Positions 22,042-35,200 of a DNA stretch of 64,000 nucleotides are shown here, in pieces. The first letter of the stretch is position 1, and each line of letters opens with the position of its first letter. The stretch comes from Lotus japonicus. Its lineage: Eukaryota > Streptophyta > Magnoliopsida > Fabales > Fabaceae. Below the pieces are notes generated by a model. It searched no databases. It was given only the letters and a program-made list of their open reading frames with translations, and was not told where the DNA came from. The stretch spans positions 40,625,127 through 40,689,126 of the forward strand of contig NC_080043.1 of NCBI RefSeq assembly GCF_012489685.1. Direction: 5' to 3'. The position numbers were made by a program, and so were the translations under genes.

Positions 22042-22638
22042 CACGCGCTACCACCGCGAGTGAGTCCACATCCCGAATTTTGGGTGATATAATTCTTCTA
22101 TGTCACGGCTCTATGGTGCACTGCACTACATTGCACCCTCAAACGCGTTCATCATCATAAACCTGGTCCACTCACCCCGCTGTTGCCGTACACCTGTGAT
22201 ACGACGATTCCATAAAACGACCATCGTTTCGAGAAGGAGAGAGAAACGCGTAGAGTTCTAGAGAGAGAAACTGAACCGAGATCTGAACGATCATCATCAT
22301 CATCATCGTAACCCGAGGTAAACCAAAAAGCTTCTTCCAAACCCTAACACTGATGAATCTTTCTCCTCTCTGATGCGTTTTCACGGCTCTCGTTCTTCTT
22401 CTTCGTCTTGTTCTGAGTAATTCCTCGGAGTTTTGAGGATTGGAGGTTCTCTGTTTTTCGCTCATGCCCTAGAAATTTTTGGGATTGATTTGGCTGTGGA
22501 AGCAGGAGATTAAACCCTAGAAAATCTAGGGTTTATGGTTTTTGTATTTGATTTTCGTGATTTTTTGGATTGGGGCTGTGTAAAACCCTAGGATTTTGGG
22601 GGATTTGGGATTGGGGGTGGAATTAGGGTTTTGGGTGT

Positions 22639-25600
22639 ATGGCTTCTGAGCCTACAGTTGGAGGAGAAGATGGGGCTAAAAAGAAGCAGAGGTTCAATGA
22701 GAGTAAGGTTTACAAAAGGAAAACATTCAAAGGCCCCAAGAAAAACCCCAACTTTGGCCACACCGCCACTGACAACACCTCCACTTCTACCGTAACCAAG
22801 GATGTTCATGGTATAGGTAACAGCAGCACTGTCAGGAACAGCTGCGTTGATGAGGGCAAGAGCAATAGTGATAATGTTTCGGCTAAGCAACCGGTGCAGG
22901 TTGTGGTGCTGGAGGATGGAAATTCAGCTCAGCAGCAAGTGAGTTCAGGGTTGGAGGATGGGAAATCGTCTCAGCTGCAAGTGGAGGATGGGAATTTGGC
23001 TCAGCCGCACGAGGGTTCAAGGTTAGAGGATGGGAGTACGTCTCAGCCGCAATTGGAGGATAGGAATTTGGCTCAGCCTCATGGGGGTTCAGGACCAGAG
23101 GTTGGGAATTCAGCTCAGCGGCAAGTGAGTGATGGGAATTCAGCTCAGCAGCAAGTGAGTCCAAGACTGGAGGGTGGAAATTTGGCCGAGCCGCTCCAGG
23201 GTTCGAGGTTAGAGGATGGGAGTACGCCTCAGCCACAATTGGAGGATAGGAATTTGGCTCAGCCTCATGGGAGTTCGGGATCAGAGGATGGGAATTCAGC
23301 TCAGCAACCAGTGAGTCCAAGGCTGGAGGATGGGAATTCAGCTCAGCAGCAAGTGAACTCAAGACCGGAGGATGGGAATTCTTCTCAGGTGAGTTCAAGA
23401 TTAGAGGATGGGAATTTGGCTCAGCAGTTGCATGTGGATTCAACATTGGAGGATAAGAATTCCCCTCAGCCACAAATGAATGCAACATTGGAGGATGAGC
23501 ATTCTCCTCAACTGGAAGTGAATTCCCAGTTGGAGGATAGGAGATCTCCTCAGCCGCAAGAGAATTCAAGGTTGGAGGATGTGAATTCCTCGCAGATGCA
23601 AGTGAATTTGAGATTGGAGGATGGTAGTTTGCCTCAGCCACCAGTGAATTCAAGATTGCAGGATGAGAGTATGGCTCAACCGCTGGTTTCCGATGACTCG
23701 CGCAGTCATCAGCTGGATGAACCTTCTAGCCTCAATGTTCAGCAGGAGCATGATGGACCTTCTAGCCCCAGCCATCGGCAGGAGGTAGTTCCCATCACCC
23801 GGGACCTGCCATCGATGAATGGGGCTGTGGAACCATTGTTGGAGGACCGAATCAAGATCAATTTGGCCTCAAAGTCAAGGCAAGAGATGCAGGAGCTACG
23901 GTGGAAGCTTGAAAGTGAGCTTGGTGTTGTAAGAAGTTTGGTCAAGAGGATTGAAGTGAAACAGGGGCAGGTTAGTGGGGGTGGCAATTTGAATGTTTTC
24001 ATGGGTGGTGGGATTGAAAGTGGTGGTGGAGCAAAGCGTGCTCACTCAGAGGTGGCATCTGCTGGTGTTCCACGGCAAATTACCAGGCCTTTGCACCATT
24101 TAAGTTTGCCATTATTAGAGAATAATCAAGGTGTCAGTGAAAATCTAGAGAAGGAGAAGAGAACGCCTAAAGCCAACCAGTTTTATCATAACTCAGAGTT
24201 CTTGCTTGCGAAAGATAAATTTCCACCTGCAGAGAGTAACAAGAAGTCGAAATTGCATTGGAAGAAGCAAGGTGGTGGAGAATTCGGACATGGTCTTCGG
24301 ATGGGATCTAAGTTTTTCAAGAGCTGTAGTTCACTACTTGAAAAGCTTATGAAGCACAAGTTTGGTTGGGTGTTTAATACTCCTGTTGATGTTGAGGGTC
24401 TTGGTTTGCATGATTATTTTACTATCATTACTCACCCAATGGACTTGGGAACTGTGAAGACAAGGCTGAACAAAAATTGGTACAAATCACCAAAGGAATT
24501 TGCAGAGGATGTGAGACTCACTTTTCGTAATGCTATGACATATAATCCGGAGGGACAAGATGTTCATGTAATGGCAGAACAGTTATCAAAGATATTTGAG
24601 GACAGATGGGCTATAATAGAGTCAGATTACAATCGTGAGATGAGATATGGTGTAAGTTATGGGGTAGCACCCCCTGCACCTTCACCTCTGTCTAGAAAGG
24701 TTCCTGCATTTCCTCCCCCGCCTCTTGATATGAGAAGGATTTTGGATAGATCAGAATCTTTGATACGAACTCCAAAAACCATGAGCATTACTCCATCAAG
24801 TAGAACCCCAGCTCCAAAAAAGCCAAAGGCGAAGGATCCTCATAAAAGAGATATGACATATGAGGAAAAGCAAAAGCTAAGCACAAACCTACAGAGTTTA
24901 CCTCCAGAGAAGCTGGATGCTATTGTGCAAATCATTAAGAGGAGAAGTTTAGCACTTAGTCAACATGATGATGAAATTGAAGTGGACATTGATAGTGTAG
25001 ATGCTGAGACTCTCTGGGAACTCGATAGATTTGTGACTAACTATAAGAAAAGTTTAAGCAAAAACAAGAGGAAGGCTGAACTTGCTCGGGCTAGAGCAGA
25101 AGCGTTGCAGAATGCCATTGACAAGGTAAAGAAATGAATTTTAAATTCTAATTGCCAATTCCTACTTTAGGGAGCAATTATTGCTAAATGCATTTATCTC
25201 TTGCTTTATGTAGAACCAAGCACAAGCTGTTGTAGAGATTCCCAGAGACTCACAAACAGGTAAATTTTTAAGAATCAGACTTTTTGTTTTTGAATGTATT
25301 ATCTATCTCAGTGTTTTTAATTGAAATATCTCGTCTGCTTGTTCATGTGCAGATGAAAGAAATGCTCCCCCGGTCTTGCCTGGGCAAGGTGGAATTGAAG
25401 CCAATAATCAGAGTAGGTCAAGTAGTTCAAGCAGCTCAAGCAGTGATTCGGGATCTTCTTCAAGCGGTACTTTGACTAATAACAATAGTTAACATATTAC
25501 ATGTTTTATTTGCTGTTTTTATATGCTTGCTTTGGCTTATTGTTGTAGTCAAATGTTCTGTCTTTGCTCATTTGTATGTTTCGTTGCAGATTCTGATAGT

Positions 25601-25648
25601 GATAGTTCTTCAGCATCTGGATCAGATGCAGAGTCGCAAGGGACCTGA
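22639..25648 (+). CDS. GTE4: GTE4-like bromodomain-NET (BET-type) chromatin protein
   Basis: Plant global transcription factor group E proteins bind acetylated histone tails in the nucleus; Arabidopsis GTE4 acts in cell-cycle control. Four coding exons with GT-AG junctions: 22639-25125, 25214-25259, 25353-25466 and 25590-25648, giving 901 residues in one frame. Visible parts: basic N-terminus (KRKTFKGPKK), an acidic/Gln-rich repeat region (about 88-355), a bromodomain (about 558-665) with the acetyl-lysine-binding Asn at 636 in TYNPEG, an NET domain (about 741-822, ending near LWELDRFVTNYKK) and a Ser/Asp-rich tail from exons 3 and 4. The start is the first ATG after stops in the leader and gives a full-length protein, longer than Arabidopsis GTE4 because of the repeats. 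The gene appears intact. Paralogue identity (GTE4 rather than another GTE) is inferred from architecture. Confidence 0.95.
22900..23700 (+). repeat. Coding minisatellite, about 20 units of 11-15 residues, in GTE4-like exon 1
   Basis: The encoded unit is LEDGNSAQQQVSSR with variants. About 20 imperfect copies keep frame over some 265 codons. A higher-order duplication is visible: the block from GSRLEDGSTSQPQ to EVGNSAQRQV recurs as GSRLEDGSTPQPQ to SEDGNSAQQPV. The region is acidic and Gln/Pro/Ser-rich, probably disordered. A long open frame on the opposite strand is a side effect of this repetition. Confidence 0.9.
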
Positions 25649-25660
25649 ATGTACTGTCAG

Positions 25661-27642
25661 GTAGAATTATTGCCTCTAAAGCTTCATCTTGCATAATGCT
25701 CTGTAACTATAACTGCTTATTGTTTAGTATGCTTTCTGTTCCTGTGTCATATTTCATTACTCTCTCTGCCTTCCCATTCCAAATAGGGATATATGTAGCT
25801 TTCTAGAAGTTTTTTTTTTTTCTAACACTGAGTAATGAGTTTTTTGCTAATAAATGATCTTGCTGTTTGCCATGAAGTGTGTGGTCAAGTGCATTTCTGC
25901 TGAGTGTCAGACTTGTGAACATGTTAGATATTGAAACTTAAAGACAGTCGTGTCATACAAGCTTAATAGTTATGAAGCAATTATGAATACCTTTCTAAAT
26001 TGTAAGAAAGCGGTCGGTGTTTCTATAAGTTTATCCTCTATATTCAATATAGATTATGAGTATATCTTATCAAGTTGTCAACGGTGGTGTTGAAGACATA
26101 GTTAACATACATACATCTGTTTTACATCAGAGAGGCAGTAAGAGTGATATTATTTCCGTGTACCTAGTCCATTCTTATTTCATGATTTTATTAGATTCTT
26201 TGTGCTCTACCTTTGATATCTTTGGTTTATGCTTTATTCTCGTGTTCATGGATATGGTTCTGCCTCAAAGGTGTTGTCAAATTTGTTAAACAAATTATAT
26301 TGTTAGTTACTAGTAACTTAGATTTTGTTTTCTCTTTTTTCCTTCCCTTTGCTTACATGGCTTCTATGAAATATCCTAGTGTGTTAAGGGAAGAGATTTT
26401 TTGGGTTAACTAAGCTTTTGGTTTTAGGAATCTAAAGGACAGGGCGGTGGCTTTTGCTTTATATGTAATTTTGTTAAGCTTTCAACTACTACTTTTTCTG
26501 CTTCGTTGATTTTTTTAACTACCTTCACTCTTTTATGCTATTTTTTCCATTCCTTTATTTTTGTATCATTTGTGTGCTTTTTACTTTTGGTATGCATGTG
26601 TGTATCTATCTTTTCTGTTGCATCTGATGATTGAAATTTTCTTCTGTATTGCCATTATTAGGAACTTTGTTTGTATAAAATAGATGTGAAAAGTAATTTA
26701 TGGGCACTATAAAAATAGATGAGTTATTCATGTTGCTGTGTATATTTCTATGATTTCATTATGCAGCTTTTATTCTCTGATAGTTTGCTGATGTGAGTGC
26801 TCCATGTACGATTTATATTTTAAGAAGTTGTGAAAGATGTTCGTTGCTGTCAAAAGTCAAAACACCTGTAGACGAAGAATAAATGCTTGAACATATTAAA
26901 AGAATGTATGTTGAAAATGTAAAGATTGGTGGTCTGAGAAGTCATAATTTCTTACATTGTAAATCTGAAGAAGTATTTGGTCCCTGGAGCTAGCTATTAA
27001 CGTAGCAACTGCTTGGGAAAGGGGCATTTCAGGATTTCAGAGTAAAGAGTGTTACTAAATTTTATCTTTGAGACGATTCATTTTCTTTTTGGCTGTATTG
27101 CATTGCTCTTATTAGCAGCCAGCTCTTACTAGTTTTGTGTTGGTAACTGTTTGTCAAACTGTCTACATGCTTCATCATGTGATATGCTCTGATTTTATTT
27201 TTTTTATTTTTATTTAACATAAAAAAATTGTATTCCTCGTTTAAGTTAGACTCGAGGTTTTCTGAAACCTATACTTTTTTTACAATTGAAAGAATGAAAA
27301 TACATTAACAGGCAACCTAATACTCTCAGAGATTTAATTACATGTCATATAAACTCTTCTTAGTCCCAAGAGAAATAACAGATCCTTAGGAACATGTCCT
27401 GTTTCTTTTCTGGATATCTCCTCTTGGTATCATTTGTTATTATGCATTTTAAAGTTGAATACTACGCTTGAACTGAAGAAACTAAAATGCACATGTTCAC
27501 CTTTTCTTGTGATTGCTTGTATGAAGCCTTTGTGATTGTTATATCATTATGATTTCTTTGAAGTGGTTATCTGAAGTCATTAATCATAGAAAGTTTGGGC
27601 TTGAGGCTAACTTTTTTCTTGTGTTATCATTTTGTGTGGCAG
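25661..27642 (+). other. Probable 3' UTR intron of the GTE4-like gene (1982 bp)
   Basis: Twelve nucleotides after the stop codon there is a good donor (CTGTCAG/GTAGAATT), and at 27642 a T-rich tract ends in GTGTGGCAG. The intron is AT-rich and contains no supported gene. A junction this close to the stop should not trigger nonsense-mediated decay. Alternative 3' ends within the intron are possible. Confidence 0.5.
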
Positions 27643-28740
27643 ATGTTAGATATTCAGAAAGTAGATAAATCAAAGGTTAACAGTGGGATTACAGAGGAAG
27701 CATTCTGAAGGCCGCTGTTTGTCCTAATGATGCAGTTTCGGATTTTTCCTTCCCATTTGTTGGAACTGCGCTCCAAAATGCTACCCGCTACCCACGGCGG
27801 CCTTGGTGGTATTGGAGACACGAATTATTGAATTGACCCGAAAATGGAAAAAGAACTCAAATTCTTGTATAAATAGTTATTTGGTAGAATGTGATGATGA
27901 TTAGGTAGTTAGTTTTCCGTAGCATGTTGTACATTGCTAACTACTGCTGCGCATTTAGTTCTGTTACTGATATGTTTTTTGATTTGTGCTGGCAGATCTA
28001 GGATTCATGGTAATACAAAGATAATGTGTAACTCCTAGTTTTTGAAAATCTCATTTCATGTACTTTACAACTGAATTTTAGGGAGTATCCAATCTCAGTT
28101 AGTACCAAATGGCAATCTCATTTCATGGGCTGACAAAATTATCGAATGTGAGTCTGATTCCGAATCTGCTATATCATTGATCATCCAAGGTGTTCATCGT
28201 CTGCATTTGTATGTTCCGTTCGACGTTTGTGAATCATTTTAGGTTTCTTTCTCTCTGGAACCTTTGTTGAAGGAAATTTTTGGGAGCCAAGCATAGAGCA
28301 TGCTTAGATATTTTTGCATGCTATGATAGGATTGTCCGCTCTGACTTAGCTATCTTTTGCTTGCTGATGTTATGAGTATGAGCCATGATGTATCCTAACT
28401 AGTTTGTCATGCTGATAAAAATTGACAATTTAGAATAGTTTTAGTACCTTCAAAAGATGATGCTCATGCTAAAATGATCATTGTTAGTAAGTGATAATGA
28501 AACTGACAACTTTGGTACTTTCATATAAGATTCGATAGAATAATGAAACTATGGATGTGTTGCGGCAGGCATATTTACTGTAGTAAGTGGTAACGGCGGG
28601 TCAGTACGTACGTAGGAAAGAAGGATGCAAAAAGACTTGTGTAAATAGAGAACCACAGGTGCTAATAGAAAACTCAATGAACAATAAGGTTTATATACAC
28701 AATCTTTTCTCTTTTGCTTTTACCTTTTGTAATTTTGATT
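27643..28740 (+). other. Probable terminal 3' UTR exon and intergenic sequence
   Basis: From 27643 to about 28050 the sequence is less AT-biased and lacks long open frames, as expected for the last non-coding exon. The 3' end is likely near 28000-28100, but no strong polyadenylation site stands out. From there to 28740 I see nothing definite. Confidence 0.35.
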
Positions 28741-28792
28741 GACATATTTTCATTTATGCAAATTTAGTCGGTACATACTTTTAGGGGTTCAT

Positions 28793-29096
28793 CTAATATG
28801 GACTCCTAAAAAGAGGTTCAACTTTGGACCTTTGTCTTTTCATTTTCCTGGCTATAGGCAGTCACAACTCACAACCCTATTGATAAAAAACAAATTCTAC
28901 AACTCTCACTACACGCACCACGATTTTTGGTACAATCACCTTGTGGTGGATGAGGGAAGGGGAAGGGTGGAGGAGGAGAGGTGGGGTGGGGGAGCGAATG
29001 GGGAGGTGGGAGATGGGAGGGAGGTGGTTGACCACCGTCTGTAACAAGAAAAAAAGAAGGTCCAAAATTTGACCTCTTTCTTATGGATCAAATTAG
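28793..29096. mobile_element. Possible MITE with about 40-bp inverted repeats
   Basis: Left end: CTAATATGGACTCC, TAAAAAGAGGTTCAA, CTTTGGACCTT. Right end (reverse complement): CCTAATTTGATCC, ATAAGAAAGAGGTCAAA, TTTTGGACCTT. The inner part is G-rich on the plus strand (28945-29035, GGAGGTGG-type) and holds no gene. No convincing TSD was found, so superfamily is open. Confidence 0.45.
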
Positions 29097-29434
29097 GCAA
29101 ATTCACTTTAAGATGTTACAGTCATTCTCTTCAATTAGTTATTGTTCAAGGAGTCCTTTTGATTTGTTGGACTTAAAATAGGACAACTTGTTTACTTTTG
29201 AGTATCATATAATATGATTCAGGGCTACTATAGTACTATCTTGTTAAAATCAATAAATTAATCCAAAATACATATTTTCATGTTTAGCTTGGAAGAAGTT
29301 CATAGTTTTTATCAAATGAAATGTTTAAATAGATGAATGAGGAAAATGATGGTAGTTCATATGAAAATACTTGGGGTTGTCAATTAACACATGCTTCAAC
29401 GAAGATTTTTAACGGTCGCTAATGTTTGAACCGA

Positions 29435-29625
29435 CACTAAAGCATGCATTAATTGAATGTCTGACGAAAACTGGATATCCACATATAACCTCTCAGTAAA
29501 ATGATAATTAGTAAACCAACCGGCACACTGCCACTAAAGCATGCATTAATTGAATGTCTGACGAAAATCGGATATCCACATATAACCTCTAAGTAAAATG
29601 ATAATTAGTAAACCAACCAGCACAA
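29435..29625 (+). repeat. Tandem duplication, 97-bp period, two copies
   Basis: CACTAAAGCATGCATTAATTG begins at 29435 and again at 29532, and the following sequence through AATTAGTAAACCAACC and GGCACA/AGCACA matches with a handful of differences. The second copy runs straight into the TATC-type microsatellite. Confidence 0.85.
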
Positions 29626-29627
29626 AA

Positions 29628-29768
29628 AAATCTATCTATCTATATATATCTATATCTATATCTATCTATATCTATATCTATCTATCTATATCTATCTATC
29701 TATCTATATCTATATCTATATCTACCTATATCTATATCTATCTATATCTATCTATCTATATCTATATA
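29628..29768 (+). repeat. Microsatellite of TATC and TATATC units
   Basis: About 140 bp of mixed TCTA and TCTATA repeats with minor interruptions. It directly precedes a Helitron-type 5' terminus that itself begins TCTATATATT, and smaller tracts of the same type precede the other two Helitron-like starts near 30780-30820 and 31020-31060. Confidence 0.95.
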
Positions 29769-31059
29769 TTATATAAAAGCAAAGTTTGGCAACAAGGAGG
29801 GTAAAATAGTCATGCAATAGAATATGACTCATGAATGAATATTTTATCATGGTTCTTTATGTAATTTTGTAGAATAATTTATAGGAAATCAATCATGACC
29901 GTTGATTAGTTTTGATCTTGACCGTCCTTACAATTTTAAATGAACTTATTATTATGGGATGTTATTAGTTATGGAATTCCATAGGACAAACATACTTAGT
30001 TTTCATTTATTAAATTATTAATTCAATCTAAATTAATATTAATATTGATAAATATTAATAATCCTTTAGAAGGGAAGTTGAAGGATTTTTTTGTTACAAG
30101 AGGAAAAAGAAAACTTAAAAGATAACTAATTCCATAGGGAAAACATAATTAGTTTTGATTTATTGAATGGATTACATATTATGATTTCACTAAAAAACCA
30201 CTAACCTTTTCCTCTTCCATCAATATCATCTTATATCCATTTACTATTCACCTTGCAACTAATTTAAATGGATTTATAATTATTTAAATATTATATGTTA
30301 TGGAATTCCATAAGGCACATTAAATATTATTTCACTCAAACAAAAAGAAAAACACACCACTAACCTTTTCCTATATAACTATATAAATTAGTCATAAAGC
30401 TCATTTAGAATGTGTACTTCACATAGTGTGTGTTGAGGTATTTGCTTTGATTTTTTCAAATGCTCAAAGTTTGAGTCATTTTGCAAGTACTTATAATGTA
30501 TTTTTCAATGATTAGCTTAGTTTACCAGTTTGATATTGATTTTCCATCTTGATTTTCTCATAATTTTTTTCTTTGATTTCATCCCACTTTTTCATGAACA
30601 AGAATATCAAGGACTCGTCTTTCTTCAGCACAAAGTTAGTTGATCGAGAAAGCAAGGACTCATATAGAGAAAGACCATGAGTAGATCGAAAAGGCCTCGC
30701 GGAGTCGGTAATCCTTTGTCCAGGCTCCCCTTGAAATGAAGAAGAAGTAAAAAAATCTTTGTTAGTCTTTCATCTTTCTCCTATGCATCTATCTATCAAT
30801 ATCTATAACTATAACTATAACTATATATTATATAAAAGAGAAGTTTGGCAACAAGAAGGGTAAAATAGTCATGCAATAGACTATGACTCATGAATGAATA
30901 TTTTACCATGGCTCTTTATTTAATTTCGTAGAATAACTTCTAGGAAATCAATCATGATCGTTGATTAGTTTGATCTTGACTGTCCTTACAATTTAAAATG
31001 TATTTATTTCTTTTGAAAACAAAATCTATAATCTATATCCATCTATCTATCTATAATGT
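29761..31059 (+). mobile_element. Helitron-type 5' terminal sequences, two copies
   Basis: TCTATATATTATATAAAAG then AAGTTTGGCAACAAG and GGGTAAAATAGTCATGCAATAG begins at 29761. A close copy of about 170 bp starts near 30820 (CTATATATTATATAAAAGAG, AAGTTTGGCAACAAGAAGG). Plant Helitrons start with TC and commonly with TCTATA...TATAAAA. No Helitron 3' end was found between these two starts, so they are 5' remnants or alternative starts. The intervening AT-rich sequence has no gene. Confidence 0.5.
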
Positions 31060-32294
31060 TCTATAATCTATATAAAAGAGAAGTTTTTGCAACTTTGAGG
31101 GTAAAATAGTAACTCAATAAATCAATGCACATGAGTGAATATTTTTTTATGGGCATATATGTAAATTTGTGAATAATTAGTTACGAAATTAATCTTTACC
31201 GTTGATTTCTTCTAATCCTAACCGTGCATTCTTTTACAAAACCCTTTAAACAACATTTTCACATTCTTAGTTGTTTTGTAACTCTTGATTGTGGTTTCAA
31301 AAATCAGCAATAGTCTCTTCCTATTTCTCCCATATATGAAACGTCTTTTCATTCCCCTTTCAAATTCTTTTAATATTTCTCATCTTGATTTCCAAAGCTT
31401 CTATTTGTATGCAAGAAATCTCACTCATCTATATTCTCCAATAACACGGTCCTTGCACAAGAAAATCTTCCATCAAGTTAGAAAAATTCCTTCTTAATCT
31501 CTTCTTCTTCATCAGTCACTTCTTCTTCATCAATTTTCATTTTTAGGGGTTGATGTTCTTCAACATCATCGTCCATCCGGTAAGATCCTCATTTTTCTTT
31601 TCCTTTTCTCTCTCTCTTTTGAATTATTTATTATGATTTCAACATCATTTCTTCTTCACATTTATTCTGTCTCAACATGTTTTGTTCTCTTGGTGAGTGT
31701 ACTTAATTTTTGTTTATCTTCCTATTGAAATCAAATCCTTAATTTTTTTTTAAGAAATTGAAGGAATAATGACATTCAAGTTAAATTATTTGAATTGTCC
31801 TTCAATTAACCATGACTCATGAATATATTTTTTACCGTTGATATTTTTTTATTGTGTAGATTTATTTTATGGGAGACCAATCATGATCGTTCGCTAGTTT
31901 TCATCTTGAACGTTCTTTGTATCCTTAACTAAAAAACCAATTAGGAGTTAGATAGAAATTGTAAACTTCAAGAATGAATTTAAAATGTGAATTCAAAGTG
32001 TCAATACATCATTAAAAAAAAGAACTAAATTCATGAAGCAAAAAAAATTTCCCTGCCTAACTCCATAAAACGTGTAACATTTACATAAATTTAATATCTA
32101 AAAAAACATTATAATCTGACGAGTGTAAAATAAAAAAAATTAAAAAATTAAAAAAATAATCTCATTTTAAAACTTAACAAAAGGAAAATTTCATAGAATT
32201 GTGCTTCATTTATGTTTGTGGATAAACAAACATAAAATACATATTTTTTTACATCTCTATTAATTTAAATTAAAAAAAAATAACAGTTACAAAT

Positions 32295-35200
32295 TGTAAG
32301 ACCCAAGTTTTTAAGCTTAGAATAAGTGGAAGAGATTTCCATTTATGATTAGGCTTGACGTATCGTGAAGGAAAAACCTGAACAAGAGTTTATCGAATGG
32401 AATAAACATATGAAGGAGAAAGTTCAGGAAAAGTCTAAGGATTGTATCAAAATCGATAAAAGGTATAGCACGATCGATATACGCTTAAACCTAGGGTAGA
32501 AACCCTAGTATATAGCTAGTTTTCACTTAAAGTCACGATGGAAATTAATTCCAAAAAAATCTTCAGAGAAATGTTAGAACTTCTCTTATTCATTATACGA
32601 CAATCGTTTCGAGGCGAAACCCTAGGATCTACGAACGTCCGATTCCAATCATCGGAAGTTTGCCGAAACCGAAACCCTGGTATTTCAAAACCCTAAAATC
32701 AACCGACGATGAAGACTTTTTCTATTCGGAGCTTCAAATGAAGATTCTACACGCGTACACCCATTTCTCTTGATGATTTCAATCTTTCTTCAGAAGGAAG
32801 TTTTCTATTCCGACATTCGACGCAAAAAGTAACTTATCGGGTTAAAATAGTTTTACACCGACTTTGCATTAGTCACCTAAAATACCAGGAAACCTCTTTT
32901 GAGTTTTGGATTCTGTCGTCAGAACCTATCTTAGGATTCACGGAGAATGAAGCCGGAAAAATAGGAATCACTCTTATATTTTTATTTTAACTCTATGAGT
33001 TAAATCCTCCGATATCTAAACAAATCTGTACCGGTTTACAAAATATCTTTTGAAAATATCTTTACAAAATATCTGTTCATCCTTATCCAATCTTTGATAA
33101 ATATCTATTCATTCTTATCCGATCTTTGATATATATCTACTCATTTCTTGGTTAATAGATCATTTTAATTTGCTCAAAGTGATCATAATTTATATTTTAC
33201 TATTTCATAAAGTTCCTCATAATTTTTAGTATAGTTATATATCCATTATATATTTTTCTCTTAACTTTATGAGCTAAATTCTTCAGTGTCTAAATCAATT
33301 TATACCAGTTTACAAATATCTTTCCTAAATATCTAAACATCCTTATCCTCCCTGACTCACTCTGTCGACATCCCTCTCTTCATTCCAATCTTCTTTTTCT
33401 TCATTCTGCAGCAAACTTCCCTTTCATTATTCTCTCTAATTCTTTTCTTCTTCTTATATATATACATTCTTTCCTCACTAAAGCAGCACACCTTTCCATT
33501 CTCTCTACTTCCTCCAACGTGAGTTACATCACCAGACCATGTTCTTGTTCTTTCTTTCTTCCTTCTTGTTTTCTTTTTCTTTCCCTTGCAGCAGCCACAC
33601 CCATTTATTCTTCCTCATCACCAATACTCTTTCTTCCTTCATGTGACAATAACCACCATGCTAATTTCTTATCCTCACATTCCAGCACCCAAAACGCACA
33701 TAATGGCCCCTCTTTCTCCTTCTCGCAACAACACCAGCTCCTTCTCCTTAGTTCATTTTCTTTGTTGCAGCACCCACACCACCATGGACAAAGACCAGCC
33801 ACACCCCCTCCATTTTTCTTCTCCAACCATGGCTTCCTTCGTGGTACTCACAACCAGCCACCACAACCACCTCCTCTGGTTCAAGGTCGCAAGCAACAGC
33901 CACCAACCGAGAGCACCATGGCGAGCTCCATGAACAAGAACAGAGGAAGCAAGACGTGAAAATAGAGCATAACGACGCGCCGACGTCGCCGACATCGCAA
34001 ACTTCGACCTTCGATTCCGGTGTACTCGGACCTCCGTTCACAGCGAGGTTAGTACCGTTGGAACCCTTGCGGTATCCACCACAAAACCCATATTCCGGAT
34101 TGTCGTTCCGTCGCCGTCGATCGCCGCCGCTGCCGCCTTCGGGAGCTCTTTCCGGTCAACTCCGGCGACCGATGGAAAAACAGAGGATACTGCTACGATC
34201 CTTGCCGTGAGGAGAGCAAAACCCTATCTTCAATTTCGTATTTGGGTCATTTTATTCGACGACCCCGACAACCACCGTCGACCTTCGGCTGAACTTTCTG
34301 GGCAAACCGTCGACTCTTTGGGGAAACGGACAGCGCCGTTGAGTTTCTGGCCGCGAAAGGATGAAGGAACAACCTTTCTTTGTGTCTCCGGCGACAGTTC
34401 CTCCGTCAACCCCGTGAGCCGCAACTTTCTCTGGCGACTCTTCGCCGACAAGTTTCAGAAACTTGATTTTCGTACGATGAACGGAAGCACCTTGCATCGA
34501 AGCTACACAATGGGAGGAATCGAGCCAACATATGCAAATAAAGATGTAATCGGATCGGAGTTGCACCTTAGTATGGAAATTGGCTAAGGTAAGGGCTGCT
34601 CTCTGAATTACTAGATAATGTTTTAGGTGTCGACGAATTCGACTTGATTTATGTGTTATGCACTTAATTGCTAAATGTCTGAAATGATTTCTGAGGCTTC
34701 GGCCGAGCTTGTTGATTTCATGATGCCTTGATATTGTGTGCTAAATGATTCGCATGTTATGTGCTAAATGATTAATCTAGGATGTGTTGGAATATGCTGT
34801 TTATGCTTATTGGATTGCGCTTATTTAACTATATTATTTCACATATATCTGTGGTACTGAGGAGTGAGAAATACGGGCAAGTCATGCCGATTTTATTTTG
34901 AGAGTTTGAGAAAGTTTGACGGGACGAACGGAGTTCGGGCCTTGTTATGGTTATGATGGATCGAGACATTCTCGGGGAGTTAATTGGGATTTTGGTGGAT
35001 GTTGAAGACTCATAAGATTTGCGATAAGACTAAAAGGATATTATTTTATAAGGAAAATTCATAAGACATTAAACAACCTCTAAACCTTTAAATAATGATA
35101 ACAATCTCGAGTGCAAGTTGAGGATTGAATCTTAGTTGTGGAAAGCGAGAAGTGTCGTCGGATCCAAGGGTTGAGAAAGATTGTGAGTTCTGAGTATGTT

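Noticed and set aside
22883..23653. 256-codon frame on the minus strand opposite the GTE4-like exon
   Set aside because: It mirrors the coding minisatellite; the product is a low-complexity Pro/Ser/Ala repeat with no independent support.
33519..33959. 146-codon frame within the CAAAT-flanked LTR
   Set aside because: The region is pyrimidine-rich in every copy of the LTR, including the inverted fragment at 2690-3110, and lies near the LTR promoter. No domain is present.
34207..34587. 126-codon frame in the same LTR
   Set aside because: Not preserved as a frame in the related LTRs and without a recognisable domain; it lies wholly within the TSD-bounded repeat.
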